The notes beneath the pieces were generated by a model. That model saw only the letters and a list, made by a program, of their open reading frames with translations, did not search any database and was not told the DNA's origin. Positions 51,714-61,023 of a stretch of DNA of 64,000 bases are shown here, in pieces. Within the stretch, counting starts at the first letter, position 1. Each line of letters begins with the position of its first letter. The translations under genes and the position numbers were made by a program. Source of the DNA: Paenibacillus sp. 37 (GTDB lineage Bacteria; Bacillota; Bacilli; Paenibacillales; Paenibacillaceae); contig NZ_CP043761.1 of the NCBI RefSeq assembly GCF_008386395.1, positions 868,001-932,000 on the forward strand, read 5' to 3'.

Positions 51714-53099
51714 ATGAGCAAGCTTAAATCTGTGGATACGTTAGTTATTGGATCAGGTCCAGGTGGTTATGTGGCGGCGCTTCGTTCTTCGCAGTTGGGG
51801 ATGAAAACGGCGATTGTTGAACGTAAACAGCTCGGCGGGGTCTGTACACATGTGGGTTGCATACCATCCAAAGCTTTAATTGCGGAATCGCATCGCTATG
51901 ATTGGTTCAGACAGTTCAATCAAGCTGACGCGGCAGCGACATTTAAGACTGCTCAGGATTTTAAACAGGGGGTTGTGGATAAACAGGCAGGTGGCGTCCA
52001 CTATTTGTTAAAGACTGCGGGTGTTAACATTCTGGAAGGAGAGGCCAGTCTGGTGGATGAGCACACAGCCATGATCCAGCAAGCTGGGCAGGAGCAAAGC
52101 ATTTCTTTTAAAAATCTCATACTGGCAACGGGGTCTCGTCCAATTGAATTGCCAGCATTTCCAGTTGGAGGTCGCATCTTATCTTCCACTGAAGCATTAT
52201 CTCTACAGGAGGTTCCGAGTAGTCTGATTGTGATCGGCGGAGGTTATATTGGGGTGGAGCTTGGACAGATGTATGCCAAATTCGGAACCAAGGTAACGAT
52301 TCTGGAGGGAGGCGCACAAGTATTGCCTGGATTCGAGGGGGAACTTGCAGCCCCTGTAGTCAAACAATTGAAGGCGGACGGCATCCAGATCGTAAACGGA
52401 GCGATTGCCGAAAAGGTGGAGCACAATGCGGATTCCGTTACACTGCATTATTCAAAAAATCAGGAGCAGCAACAAGTTACAGCAGAATATGTACTGGTTA
52501 CAATCGGCAGAAAACCCAATACAGACGGCCAGTTAGGACTGGAACGCATAGGTGTGCTCGTAACGAACAAAGGACTGGTTGAGACGGATGAACAGTGCAG
52601 AACGGTTATCCCTCACATTTACGCTATTGGAGATATTACAGCCGGTCCGGCACTTGCCCACAAGGCATCCTATGAAGCCAAAGTAGCTGCAGAAGCCATT
52701 GCTGGTCTTACCTCCAAAGTGGATTACAAGGTAATTCCGCTTGTCGTGTTTTCTGATCCGGAGATATCCAGTGTTGGGGTAAGTGAGACGGAAGCCAATG
52801 CACAGGCCGTTCCGGTGGTTATTGGGAAATCTTCTTTCGGGATTAACGGAAGAGCATTGGCATTAAGAGAACCCGAAGGATTTGTGAAAATAGTGGCAGA
52901 CCCGACCACAGGAATTGTCATTGGTGCGCAAATCGTAGGCGTGGAGGCATCCACACTGATATCGGAGCTCGCACTCGCAATTGAGATGGGGGCAACCGTG
53001 GAAGATCTGGCCATGACGATTCATCCTCATCCGACTTTGGGAGAAGTGATCATGGAGGCAGCCGAGAATGCGGTCACCAAAATTAAAAAGCAAAAATAG
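51714..53099 (+). CDS. lpdA: Dihydrolipoyl dehydrogenase (E3) homologue
   Basis: A 461-residue FAD/NAD-dependent disulfide reductase. FAD motif GSGPGGYVAA (13-22), redox cysteines C44 and C49 in GGVCTHVGCIPSK, NAD motif GGGYIGVELG, and the C-terminal active base His439 with Glu444 in HPHPTLGE are all present. It has no lipoyl domain. True PDH/OGDH E1 and E2 genes are absent here, so it is a solitary E3 in a TetR-controlled operon. The electron acceptor could be a quinone, an electrophile or a carrier protein (inference). Followed by HlyD- and ABC-2-type genes. Confidence 0.93.
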   Translation: MSKLKSVDTLVIGSGPGGYVAALRSSQLGMKTAIVERKQLGGVCTHVGCIPSKALIAESHRYDWFRQFNQADAAATFKTAQDFKQGVVDKQAGGVHYLLKTAGVNILEGEASLVDEHTAMIQQAGQEQSISFKNLILATGSRPIELPAFPVGGRILSSTEALSLQEVPSSLIVIGGGYIGVELGQMYAKFGTKVTILEGGAQVLPGFEGELAAPVVKQLKADGIQIVNGAIAEKVEHNADSVTLHYSKNQEQQQVTAEYVLVTIGRKPNTDGQLGLERIGVLVTNKGLVETDEQCRTVIPHIYAIGDITAGPALAHKASYEAKVAAEAIAGLTSKVDYKVIPLVVFSDPEISSVGVSETEANAQAVPVVIGKSSFGINGRALALREPEGFVKIVADPTTGIVIGAQIVGVEASTLISELALAIEMGATVEDLAMTIHPHPTLGEVIMEAAENAVTKIKKQK

Positions 53100-53148
53100 T
53101 CAGCAAATTTAACCATACACGAGGATTGGGAATGGGAGAGATATAAGA

Positions 53149-53781
53149 ATGAAGATAAAAGCAGGTTTGTATATCGGAATTGCGATGGTGGTTATTATTG
53201 GAGGTTCACTTCTTACGGTTAAAGGGAAGGATGCTGTAAGTCAGGCCGAGAGCCGGAAACAAGGCATACTTGAGTCAGAGCAAACGACTTTATATTATCA
53301 GAATAGTCCCGGGACGATTGCAGAGGTTGGTGCATCTACGGGGGACTCTGTGAAAGAGGGAGAGGTTCTTTTCAAAGTGAAATCAGCCGGGGAGGGAGAT
53401 GTGGATGTACTCGCACCGTATGACGGATTGGTTGACCGAGTCGCTGTGAGTAAGGGAGATCAAGTACAAGGAGGAGTTTCGCTAGCAGTTGTGCAAAAGA
53501 ATACGTATTACACCGACCTTTACATACAGGAAAGTGAAATTCAACAGCTTGCAGTGAATCAAAGCATTGATGTTCATTTTCCATATTTGGATCAGCCAAC
53601 GCAGGTGAAGGGGAGCGTCACTTCCATCTCAACTGCTCCTCAGTTCGCAAATTTGCGGATGTCCCGGGAAAAAGGGCAAGCCGATTTGAGTATGTTTTTG
53701 GTCCGGATATCGATGGATTCGAATACTGAATTGCTTCCGGGGATGACAGCAGAGGTGAAACTTGATGAAATCACTGATTGA
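53149..53781 (+). CDS. HlyD-like membrane-fusion / lipoyl-domain protein
   Basis: A 210-residue protein with an N-terminal membrane anchor (about 5-24: AGLYIGIAMVVIIGGSLLTV) and a short biotinyl-lipoyl-like hairpin domain (PGTIAEVGASTGDSVKEGEV, then APYDGLVDRVAVSKGDQVQG). A beta-barrel domain follows, ending LLPGMTAEVKLDE. It lacks the long coiled-coil of Gram-negative HlyD proteins, as expected for a monoderm. AGAGATATAAGA precedes the ATG. It overlaps the permease gene by 17 bases, so the two likely act as one membrane complex. Substrate unknown. Confidence 0.85.
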   Translation: MKIKAGLYIGIAMVVIIGGSLLTVKGKDAVSQAESRKQGILESEQTTLYYQNSPGTIAEVGASTGDSVKEGEVLFKVKSAGEGDVDVLAPYDGLVDRVAVSKGDQVQGGVSLAVVQKNTYYTDLYIQESEIQQLAVNQSIDVHFPYLDQPTQVKGSVTSISTAPQFANLRMSREKGQADLSMFLVRISMDSNTELLPGMTAEVKLDEITD

Positions 53782-54937
53782 CGAGTGGAAGTACGTCATA
53801 GGAAGTAAGTATATACGGCTAATTTTTATTGGGCCAATGATTGCAGCCTTATTTTTTGGATTAATGTTCTCGCAGAATCAACTCAATAAATCACCAGTTG
53901 TGGTCATTGATGAGGATCATAGCGAATATTCACGGCAATTGATCTCCAAAATAAATGCGTCACAATACATGAGCGTCAAGAGCGTATATGCGAGCCGAAT
54001 GAGTCCTGAAACATTACTTGCCAACGAGCAGGCTGTAGCGATCATTATGCTTCCCAATCAGTTGGGATTGCGTCAACAACAAGGGAAATCGACGAATATA
54101 GGTATCTTGATGGATAACACGATGCCCTCGGGGTTGACTGGTATTCGCACTGCGATTCAGGAGATCATCCAGACGGAAAATATGACCCTTTCCATGACAC
54201 GTCTGATCCAAAAAGGGATGGATACCGAGACAGCTAAAGGAATCGTGTCACCGTTATCCCTTCAGCAGCGGATGCTGTTTAATCCAACCTCCAGTTATGT
54301 CGGTTTTATGGTGCTTGGATTTGTAAATATCGTAGTATTGATGATTACAACAAGTGCAGCGGGATCGATTGTACCTCGGCTTCGTCAGGAAGGGAAACTG
54401 TTTGCCAACGGAAAGTCACCTTTTCAACTATGGGTTCGGAGTGTACCTTACGCTGCGTTGAGTTCACTTTCACTGCTTCTATCCTATGGATTGTTAAAAC
54501 AGGTGGGGGGAATGCGGTTTGAAGCAGAGGCTTATCTTTTTATCATTCCGTTAGTTGTTTATGCTTTTGCCTTGTCACTCATGGGTATGCTGATTGGATA
54601 CACTGCCAAAGATATGTCGAAAGTAAGCCTTCGAACCAGCTTGGTATTGTATCCCTCCTTTCTGGCTACGGGAATTCAATTAACGCCGCTGGCGTTCCCA
54701 GAACCGTTCCAAATGTTCGCATGGGCATTACCCATGAACTGGCTTAACCGTCTGATTCGTGGAATGGCGTTTAGGGACGGGACGCTGACAGCCTACAGTC
54801 AGGAGTTGGGGGCATTGCTGATTATTATTGGCGGAGTGTCCTTGTTCATGGGATTACTGTTTCTGCGGGAAACAAGGAAAGTTTCTTCCAGCAGAGCACC
54901 CCTGTTGAATACGGATATATTGCTGAGCAGTAATTAA
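53765..54937 (+). CDS. ABC-2 type transporter permease
   Basis: A 390-residue permease of the ABC2_membrane_3 type, with an N-terminal span after MKSLIDEWKYVIGSKYIRLI, a large extracellular domain (about residues 35-175), then about five spans (SYVGFMVLGFVNIVVLMITT, LSSLSLLLSYGLLK, LFIIPLVVYAFALSLMGMLI, ALLIIIGGVSLFMG). The ATG at 53765 is within the HlyD frame, with GAGGTG seven bases upstream. No ABC ATPase is encoded in the operon, so it must borrow one or work without. Partner of the HlyD-like protein. Confidence 0.88.
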   Translation: MKSLIDEWKYVIGSKYIRLIFIGPMIAALFFGLMFSQNQLNKSPVVVIDEDHSEYSRQLISKINASQYMSVKSVYASRMSPETLLANEQAVAIIMLPNQLGLRQQQGKSTNIGILMDNTMPSGLTGIRTAIQEIIQTENMTLSMTRLIQKGMDTETAKGIVSPLSLQQRMLFNPTSSYVGFMVLGFVNIVVLMITTSAAGSIVPRLRQEGKLFANGKSPFQLWVRSVPYAALSSLSLLLSYGLLKQVGGMRFEAEAYLFIIPLVVYAFALSLMGMLIGYTAKDMSKVSLRTSLVLYPSFLATGIQLTPLAFPEPFQMFAWALPMNWLNRLIRGMAFRDGTLTAYSQELGALLIIIGGVSLFMGLLFLRETRKVSSSRAPLLNTDILLSSN

Positions 54938-55303
54938 TTATTTAAGAATCGTTAAACAACGAAAAAAGGCGCACGGGAGTCATTCCTGTTGCGTCTTTCT
55001 GTTTTCTTTTAAATCTCATTCGTGCCTCTCATACGGCGAGCTATTTTCCATATTCAAAAATGGTCTGCGATAGTAAGGGGGAAATACCATAGATTGTTTC
55101 TCATTAATCGTCATCATTATATGATATAATTTCTCACTGAGAGTACAGAAATGGAGAGCAAAAACGGCTTGATCCAGCTACTCCATAGCTGCGCCCATTT
55201 GTGACCTACTGCTCAGATGAAAACTTCCAAGGGAGCACTGGCTTTTAGGATATAGAGCTGCACGCAGATAAAATTATATATTGTGGGAGTTGTCTAACGA
55301 ATC
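54938..55303. other. Intergenic region with terminator and long leader ahead of the DUF4317 gene
   Basis: A hairpin with T tract (54966-55010) ends the lpdA operon. From about 55120 a possible -10 TATAAT precedes about 180 bases of leader containing several inverted segments, for example ACTGCTC at 55209 and GAGCACT at 55234. I recognise no riboswitch class. Confidence 0.45.
54966..55010 (+). terminator. Terminator of the lpdA-HlyD-ABC-2 operon
   Basis: AAGGCGCA pairs with TGCGTCTT (one G-T) around an inner GGGA/TCC stem, followed by TCTGTTTTCTTTT. Confidence 0.7.
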
Positions 55304-56485
55304 ATGAATAAAAAAGAAGTCGCGCACATACGCAAGCAATTTAAACTCGATCACGATCTACTGAATATTTACGATATTCTCAACGTGTATATTACGAAGG
55401 AAACGAATGAGGTCTATCACTGGGAGCGTCATCCGTTCGAACTGGTGGACAGAGAGAAGCAGGAGCTGTACATGGGCAATTTCAAAAAATTGCTGACAGG
55501 TGATTTGGATCAGAAGTTGTTTGAGTTGAAGTTCCAGGAAGCGGCGGAGGACCCGGCACAGGTATTGCTTCACCAGGCTCTGGTAACAGGTGATCCGGAT
55601 GAATGGCAGGATCTGATGCTGCTGCTCGTGGATCGAATGTTGGTGGATACGAAGTTTGAGCGGGACATGGTAGCTACGTTTGTGCGTGGACAGTATTATC
55701 TGCCGACCAAGGCTAGAAACGAAGCCACGGAAGAGAGTGAGAAGAATGAGGTGTTCGCCCATCCGTTCATTCTGTGCAGCGTAAATTCCACGGAGAAACA
55801 GCGGAAGACACTCTTGTTTGATTACGTGGAGAGAGAATTCAAATACAACATTATTGTCGATCCGATTATCAAATTAAGCACGCCAGAGCAAGGATTCTTG
55901 TACCCTAGCGTGACGGACAACTACTCCGATGTGAATCGTGTACTATATTGTACAGGGAAATCCAATTTCCCGGATCCGCATTTTGTTGAAAATGTATTGA
56001 ATGGAGAAAGATCCGTAACCGCACTGGAAGAACGGGCGATCTTCGAAGATATCGTCAAGGAAGTGGCCGGTGAACAGCTCGATTCAGCCACCATTGCACA
56101 TGTATACGAGGAGATCAACCGAGTCATCGAGATTAACGAAGAGTCCCATGAGGAAGAACCTCCGAAGCTGGATTATAAAGATCTGGAACGTGTACTGACC
56201 GCAAGTGGTATAGAGGATCTGACAACGGAGAAAGTAGAACGTGCCTTCGAAACGATCGTTGACAACAAGAACTATGAGATGAAGGCGACCAGTGTTATGC
56301 CGAAGTTTACGTCCAAATCCATTAAGATCGAAACCAAGGTTGCTACGATTTCGGTTAGCCCGCAAGACCTGAGATATGTGAAACAGGTGAACTATCAAGG
56401 CAGACGTTGCATCATGATTGAAGTGGACGAAGATGTTGTGATTGAAGGCTTTACCCTTAACACAGAAAAACTTATAAATGAGTGA
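55304..56485 (+). CDS. DUF4317 family protein
   Basis: A 393-residue soluble protein of the DUF4317 family, recognisable from MNKKEVAHIRKQFKLDHDLL, the YGWERHPFE-like YHWERHPFELVDREKQELYM, FILCSVNSTEKQRKTLLFDY, LYPSVTDNYSDVNRVLYCTG and GRRCIMIEVDEDV segments. No catalytic motif is evident and the function is unknown. A long untranslated leader (at least 180 bases) precedes it. The ATG follows GGGAGTTGTC. Monocistronic, ended by the hairpin at 56553. Confidence 0.88.
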   Translation: MNKKEVAHIRKQFKLDHDLLNIYDILNVYITKETNEVYHWERHPFELVDREKQELYMGNFKKLLTGDLDQKLFELKFQEAAEDPAQVLLHQALVTGDPDEWQDLMLLLVDRMLVDTKFERDMVATFVRGQYYLPTKARNEATEESEKNEVFAHPFILCSVNSTEKQRKTLLFDYVEREFKYNIIVDPIIKLSTPEQGFLYPSVTDNYSDVNRVLYCTGKSNFPDPHFVENVLNGERSVTALEERAIFEDIVKEVAGEQLDSATIAHVYEEINRVIEINEESHEEEPPKLDYKDLERVLTASGIEDLTTEKVERAFETIVDNKNYEMKATSVMPKFTSKSIKIETKVATISVSPQDLRYVKQVNYQGRRCIMIEVDEDVVIEGFTLNTEKLINE

Positions 56486-56552
56486 TTGATTATAGACCAT
56501 GATGATGTAAAATCATCGGACAAGGACGGATAAACGTCCATCTATTGCAAAA

Positions 56553-56652
56553 AGCCCAAGCCTAAAGCAACACTGAACTGCTCCCTGTCATAGTAGACCG
56601 TAGAAGACTACGATGGGAGCAGATCAGTATGCCAAGGCATGGGCTGTTTTGC
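56553..56652. terminator. Nested hairpin between convergent genes
   Basis: An outer stem AGCCCA (56553-56558) / TGGGCT (56640-56645) followed by GTTTTGC encloses a strong inner hairpin CTGCTCCC (56578-56585) / GGGAGCAG (56615-56622) with a CATAGTAG / CTACGATG extension. Confidence 0.65.
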
Positions 56653-56656
56653 TGTT

Positions 56657-57775
56657 TCATGATTGTCGCAACAGTTGTTTGATATCTGCTGCCGGACTGG
56701 AGTCGAGCTCCTCTCTGAGCAATTCCTCCAGAACAAGATATTGGCGCTGCGCTTCGGTTCTTCGTCCGAGGGACAGATACAGCAGGATGATCTCGCGATG
56801 GATATCTTCCCGAATCGAGTCAATCTGGAGGATACGTTCAAAATAATACAGCGCCCTTAGCGGCTCGCCTTCCTTCGCGTGATAGTGGGCAGCAGTTTCC
56901 ATCGTCATAATGAAATCCAGTTCCAGCTGTCTGGACCATGCGAAAGCCCACTCATAATGCCTTCCTTTCAGGAGTTCACCCGTATACAACGTGTCCATCC
57001 GCTCGAAGAGATCGGGGCGATGTACCGAGGCCTGACGCATCTGCCGGAACAAAACCTCGAACTCGTACAGATCACAGTTGATCGCTTCCCGGTCGATACG
57101 GATACCATTCCTGTCCTTAAGAATGATCGGCACGTCACTGTTATCCCCGATAGCACGTCGCACATAGTACAGCGTGGAATTGATGTTCGTCCAGGCCTTC
57201 TGCGGACTGAGGTCCTTCCACAACGTATCGGCCAGCGCATCACGGGTAGTCGATTTGGTATATAGCAAGAATGCGAGTAACTCTTCCGTTTTGGGCGTTC
57301 TAAGCTTGATGGGGCTGTCTGCTCCGACTCCACCGAACACGGTGAATTCACCGAACAGACGAACGTTCAGTTTCGGTTCAGGCACCGCTGGCTCGGGCGT
57401 TGTCACGGACTTGTGAAGCTTTTCCTGCAACCGCTGAATGCTGCGGTTCAGTCGCTCTGCCGTGACTGGTTTAATAACGTAATCGATCACCTCTTTGTCG
57501 AAGGCCTGCACCGCATATTCCTCATATCCGGTCACCAGCACGATGGGGAGCGAAGGGTGATGTTTACGTAATTCACCAATGAGGTGCATTCCCGAGATGC
57601 GAGGCATCGTAATGTCCAGAAATGCCGCATCGAAGCTATTCTCTGCTGCATATTCACAGGCTTCCTCCGGGTCGTGAAATGCGCGAGATACTTCAACTTC
57701 TCCACTTTCTGTCAAAATGCGATTCAGTCGCTTCAGCGACAAATCCTCATCATCCACGATGATGACTTTCATCAT
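56657..57775 (-). CDS. Response regulator with C-terminal SARP/BTAD-type activator domain
   Basis: A 372-residue response regulator. The receiver is at 1-125 with Asp54 in AFLDITMPRISG and Lys in VIKPVTAERL. Then come a winged-helix segment (LNVRLFGEFTVFGG, RTPKTEELLAFLLYTKS) and a C-terminal bacterial transcriptional activator (BTAD) domain of TPR-like helices (EWAFAWSRQLELDFIMTMET, GEPLRALYYFERILQIDSI, ILLYLSLGRRTEAQRQYLVL). The start overlaps the stop of the sensor kinase gene (ATGATG), so the two are coupled. It probably activates the sugar-degradation genes downstream of 61024. Confidence 0.92.
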   Translation of the reverse strand: MMKVIIVDDEDLSLKRLNRILTESGEVEVSRAFHDPEEACEYAAENSFDAAFLDITMPRISGMHLIGELRKHHPSLPIVLVTGYEEYAVQAFDKEVIDYVIKPVTAERLNRSIQRLQEKLHKSVTTPEPAVPEPKLNVRLFGEFTVFGGVGADSPIKLRTPKTEELLAFLLYTKSTTRDALADTLWKDLSPQKAWTNINSTLYYVRRAIGDNSDVPIILKDRNGIRIDREAINCDLYEFEVLFRQMRQASVHRPDLFERMDTLYTGELLKGRHYEWAFAWSRQLELDFIMTMETAAHYHAKEGEPLRALYYFERILQIDSIREDIHREIILLYLSLGRRTEAQRQYLVLEELLREELDSSPAADIKQLLRQS

Positions 57776-60700
57776 GTTTCATACCCCCCGTTCCCATCTG
57801 TGTTTAGACGTTGATTTGGAAGATCAAATGTAATCCGCGTTCCCTCGCCGTCCAGACTTTCCATCTGAAGGTGTCTGCCATACAGCAGGTTCAGCCGGCT
57901 GGAAATATTCCATAGTCCAACGCCGTTACTGCCGTCTGTAGATTGCCGAATTTCGTCCATCCGTTGCTTGGTTATGCCAATTCCGTTGTCCTCGATGGTG
58001 AAACGTGTTTCCGTATCATTCAGATTACGAATGGACAACATGACCCGACCACCGTGAATGCTGGACATCAGACCATGCCGAATTGCGTTTTCGATCAGGG
58101 GCTGTAACGTGAGCGGCGGAATGTCCATGTTCCGGTTCACATCCGCATCCACATCGATAATGACCTCCAGCCTTGAGCCAAAGCGTGCCTGTTCAATGGC
58201 AACGTATGCTTCGATCATCTCCAGTTCGTTCATCAGGCTGGTTTTGGAGTCCAGATGTTTGAAGTGCACACTGCGCCTTAAGTAACTCGATAATTGCAAA
58301 ATCAATTGTTCTGCCCGATTCGGCGCATCCACGCACAATTCGGCAATGGCGTTCAGAGCGTTATATAGAAAGTGCGGGTTCATCTGTGACCGCAAAAAAG
58401 ATATTTCCGCATCTCGCGCAGCTTGCACGGATGTTTTCATCCGAGTCAAACCACCGATCCGTGCCACCAGTTCCTCCGATTCGAACGGCTTGGATACAAA
58501 ATCATTGGCGCCTTTCTCCAAGGCCAGCTTCAATTGATTAGCTTTATTACTCGCCGTCAGCATGAGTACAGGCAACTCGGAAGGAGAGAAGCGCTCCCTG
58601 ATCCGTTCCAGCAATTCGTAACCCGACATGTCAGGCATCATGATATCAGCAATGACGAGATGCACGGCAGGTAGCTTGTCCAGCAGCTCCAGTACCGAAG
58701 GTGAGCGTGAAGTGACCACATAACTGTAACCCTCCAGCTTCAAGAGATTCACTATGGTCTGTAAATTAGCCGAGTCGTCATCCACAACGATGATCCATTC
58801 GTCTTTATTCCCTTGTACAATCGTTGGTTCTTCGAACCGGAGTAGCCGATTACCAGGACCTGTAGGAGCGATGGTAAGTGGCATGACGTTGGAACGTTTC
58901 TCTCCTTTTTTCTCTGCCAGCGGAAAAGTCAGGATGAACGTGGCACCCATGCCGGGTGCTGATTCCGCATGAATGGTTCCGTCGTGCAGCTCGACCAGCT
59001 TGCGCGTAATGCTCAGTCCAAGACCGGTGCCTCCGGCAACGACTGGCCCCGAATCTGCTTCCTGCTCGAACGGCAGGAAGATATGTTCCAGCTTGTCTGT
59101 ACCGATACCACGGCCGGTATCCACAATGCGTATTTCCGCTTTGCCTTGCACAACCGCAGCTTTGACGCTTACCGTGCCATGTTCCGTGAACTTAACTGCA
59201 TTGCCGATCAGATTATGCAAAATCTGAATCAATCGGTTGCCGTCTGCATAAATCGGCGGGAAATGCGCCGGGATGCGGTTGATAAGCTCCACCTTTTTCG
59301 CGCCAAGCAGGAAGGAGTGCATACGCATGACCGATTCGACAAACGAGTACAGATCGGTCGAAGACCGGTGGAGCGGGATGTCGCCATGTTTCATTTTCGA
59401 ATAATCCAGTAATTCATCGACCAGATAGGTTAATCGTCTGCCACTTCCCGTCACGATCGCCAGATTGTGCGCTTGCTCATCGGTAAGGGGACCTTCTGCG
59501 CCTTTAAGCAGGCTTTCACTGATGTTGACAATCGCGTTCAGCGGTGTTTTGAGCTCATGCGAGGTATTGGACAGGAAGTCATCCTTCACTTTGTCCAGCA
59601 AGAGCAGCTGATCTTTGAGAGTACGGACCGTACGATAGGCCTCGAAGAACCGAAGCACCGCTAGAAACAGCATCAGGATGCTGAACAGGACAATGGAAGC
59701 CTGTCCGATGTTCATATTTTCCTTGAGCGAGATCGAGAAGAGATTAATGTCCAGACAGTACAGCATGATGCTTAAGAGAGCTGCGTACCACAGAAAAGTA
59801 GACAGCCGTTCGCCCTTCTCACTGGTTAGGAATTGTTTTGCACATTGATATAGCAACCAGAGCAGCATCAACGTGTACATAACGACGACGTAAGGTGCAG
59901 CCAGCCCATAGATGGAAATAGGCAGGAGCGTGACCATACATAAGTAAGCTCCGAAGATGATCAGGATCACCGCCGTGAGCATACCGGACAGGATGCGTGT
60001 TTTGAATCGGTAGAAGTAGAAGGTTAACAGACCCAGACATGCCACGGAGCAGAAATCTTTTAATTTATAGAGCGTGCTAAAGGAAATTTCCGTGCCGGCC
60101 ATGGATAACACACGTTCGCTGATCATGCCGTTATAGAGTGCATACAGCAGACAGATTAGACCAAGCAGCAGCAGGGAATCGTCTCTGTTTCGGTAGAGCG
60201 CAGACCCCAGGTAACTGATGAGGAATATGATCGAAATGGTAGCCAGTACAGCAAGCGTGCCGAATTCAACGGCTGTGCTGATTTGATGTTTTTTCAGCAT
60301 GGCTGCTTGTTCGCCGAAAAAGAGTGGCCCCGGAATGCCAGCGTCCGTGTAATCATAATTAGCCACCCGGATCAGAATCTCAATGTCACCGCCATGATAA
60401 GGGAAAAAGCCAATCTGGGGGGAGTTTCCTGGTCGATATCCCGCTGATTTCTCCACGGCATGCCCATCTTCCAGCAGCTTGTTGCCATTGATATAGATTT
60501 CGCTGGCAAAACGAATGTTCATTTTTTTGATCGCCAGCGTTCCTTCAACAGGTGTATTACGCAGTACCAGTCGATACGTGGCGAAGCCGTGGGTTGGCAG
60601 TCGTTCACCATCCACTTTAAGTCGATTCCAGGAGCCGGGAACGGTTGCATAAGTGTCGGGTGCTTTCGTTGGACCAGCCTGATTCGATGTTGCAGATTTG

Positions 60701-60903
60701 TCAGGAAGCAATCGCTCCCAGTAAAACTCCCACTCCCCGTCCAGCTTGATCCGCTCGTCTTGTTCAGGGTCCCAGGCCGAGAGGTCCAGAACACCTTGAC
60801 GGGCATGAAGTGCAGCAGATTGTGGTTCTCTGATCGTTGACAGGAGCAGTACGGTAACAGCGACTACAACCGTCAGGACAACGCCTGAAATTTTTAATAA
60901 CAC
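57772..60903 (-). CDS. Hybrid sensor kinase with 7TMR-DISM sensor and two kinase modules
   Basis: A 1043-residue membrane sensor. After TM1 comes an extracellular Gal-binding-like 7TMR-DISM region (about 35-200). Seven spans follow (about 210-425), then HisKA with His449 (SHELKTPLNAI) and a first HATPase (IVDTGRGIG, GGTGLGLSI). A receiver has Asp753 (IADIMMPDMSG). The C-terminal LytS-like His_kinase shows His844 in MNPHFLYNALNAI and a second HATPase (NAIRHGL, IEDNGIGITK, GVGLWNISSRL). The GTG start follows AAGGAG by nine bases. The response regulator at 56657 is the likely cognate partner. Extracellular oligosaccharide sensing is inference. Confidence 0.93.
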   Translation of the reverse strand: MLLKISGVVLTVVVAVTVLLLSTIREPQSAALHARQGVLDLSAWDPEQDERIKLDGEWEFYWERLLPDKSATSNQAGPTKAPDTYATVPGSWNRLKVDGERLPTHGFATYRLVLRNTPVEGTLAIKKMNIRFASEIYINGNKLLEDGHAVEKSAGYRPGNSPQIGFFPYHGGDIEILIRVANYDYTDAGIPGPLFFGEQAAMLKKHQISTAVEFGTLAVLATISIIFLISYLGSALYRNRDDSLLLLGLICLLYALYNGMISERVLSMAGTEISFSTLYKLKDFCSVACLGLLTFYFYRFKTRILSGMLTAVILIIFGAYLCMVTLLPISIYGLAAPYVVVMYTLMLLWLLYQCAKQFLTSEKGERLSTFLWYAALLSIMLYCLDINLFSISLKENMNIGQASIVLFSILMLFLAVLRFFEAYRTVRTLKDQLLLLDKVKDDFLSNTSHELKTPLNAIVNISESLLKGAEGPLTDEQAHNLAIVTGSGRRLTYLVDELLDYSKMKHGDIPLHRSSTDLYSFVESVMRMHSFLLGAKKVELINRIPAHFPPIYADGNRLIQILHNLIGNAVKFTEHGTVSVKAAVVQGKAEIRIVDTGRGIGTDKLEHIFLPFEQEADSGPVVAGGTGLGLSITRKLVELHDGTIHAESAPGMGATFILTFPLAEKKGEKRSNVMPLTIAPTGPGNRLLRFEEPTIVQGNKDEWIIVVDDDSANLQTIVNLLKLEGYSYVVTSRSPSVLELLDKLPAVHLVIADIMMPDMSGYELLERIRERFSPSELPVLMLTASNKANQLKLALEKGANDFVSKPFESEELVARIGGLTRMKTSVQAARDAEISFLRSQMNPHFLYNALNAIAELCVDAPNRAEQLILQLSSYLRRSVHFKHLDSKTSLMNELEMIEAYVAIEQARFGSRLEVIIDVDADVNRNMDIPPLTLQPLIENAIRHGLMSSIHGGRVMLSIRNLNDTETRFTIEDNGIGITKQRMDEIRQSTDGSNGVGLWNISSRLNLLYGRHLQMESLDGEGTRITFDLPNQRLNTDGNGGYET

Positions 60904-61023
60904 GAAATGCTGCTCCTTTAGAGATTGTTCAATCCTTTGGTAGCTTCGGACAAAATCTCTTGTATTCTATCGGCATTGTAGCGAATATCTCTGGGGGGTG
61001 CAATCATATTTCGACAAATTCCT

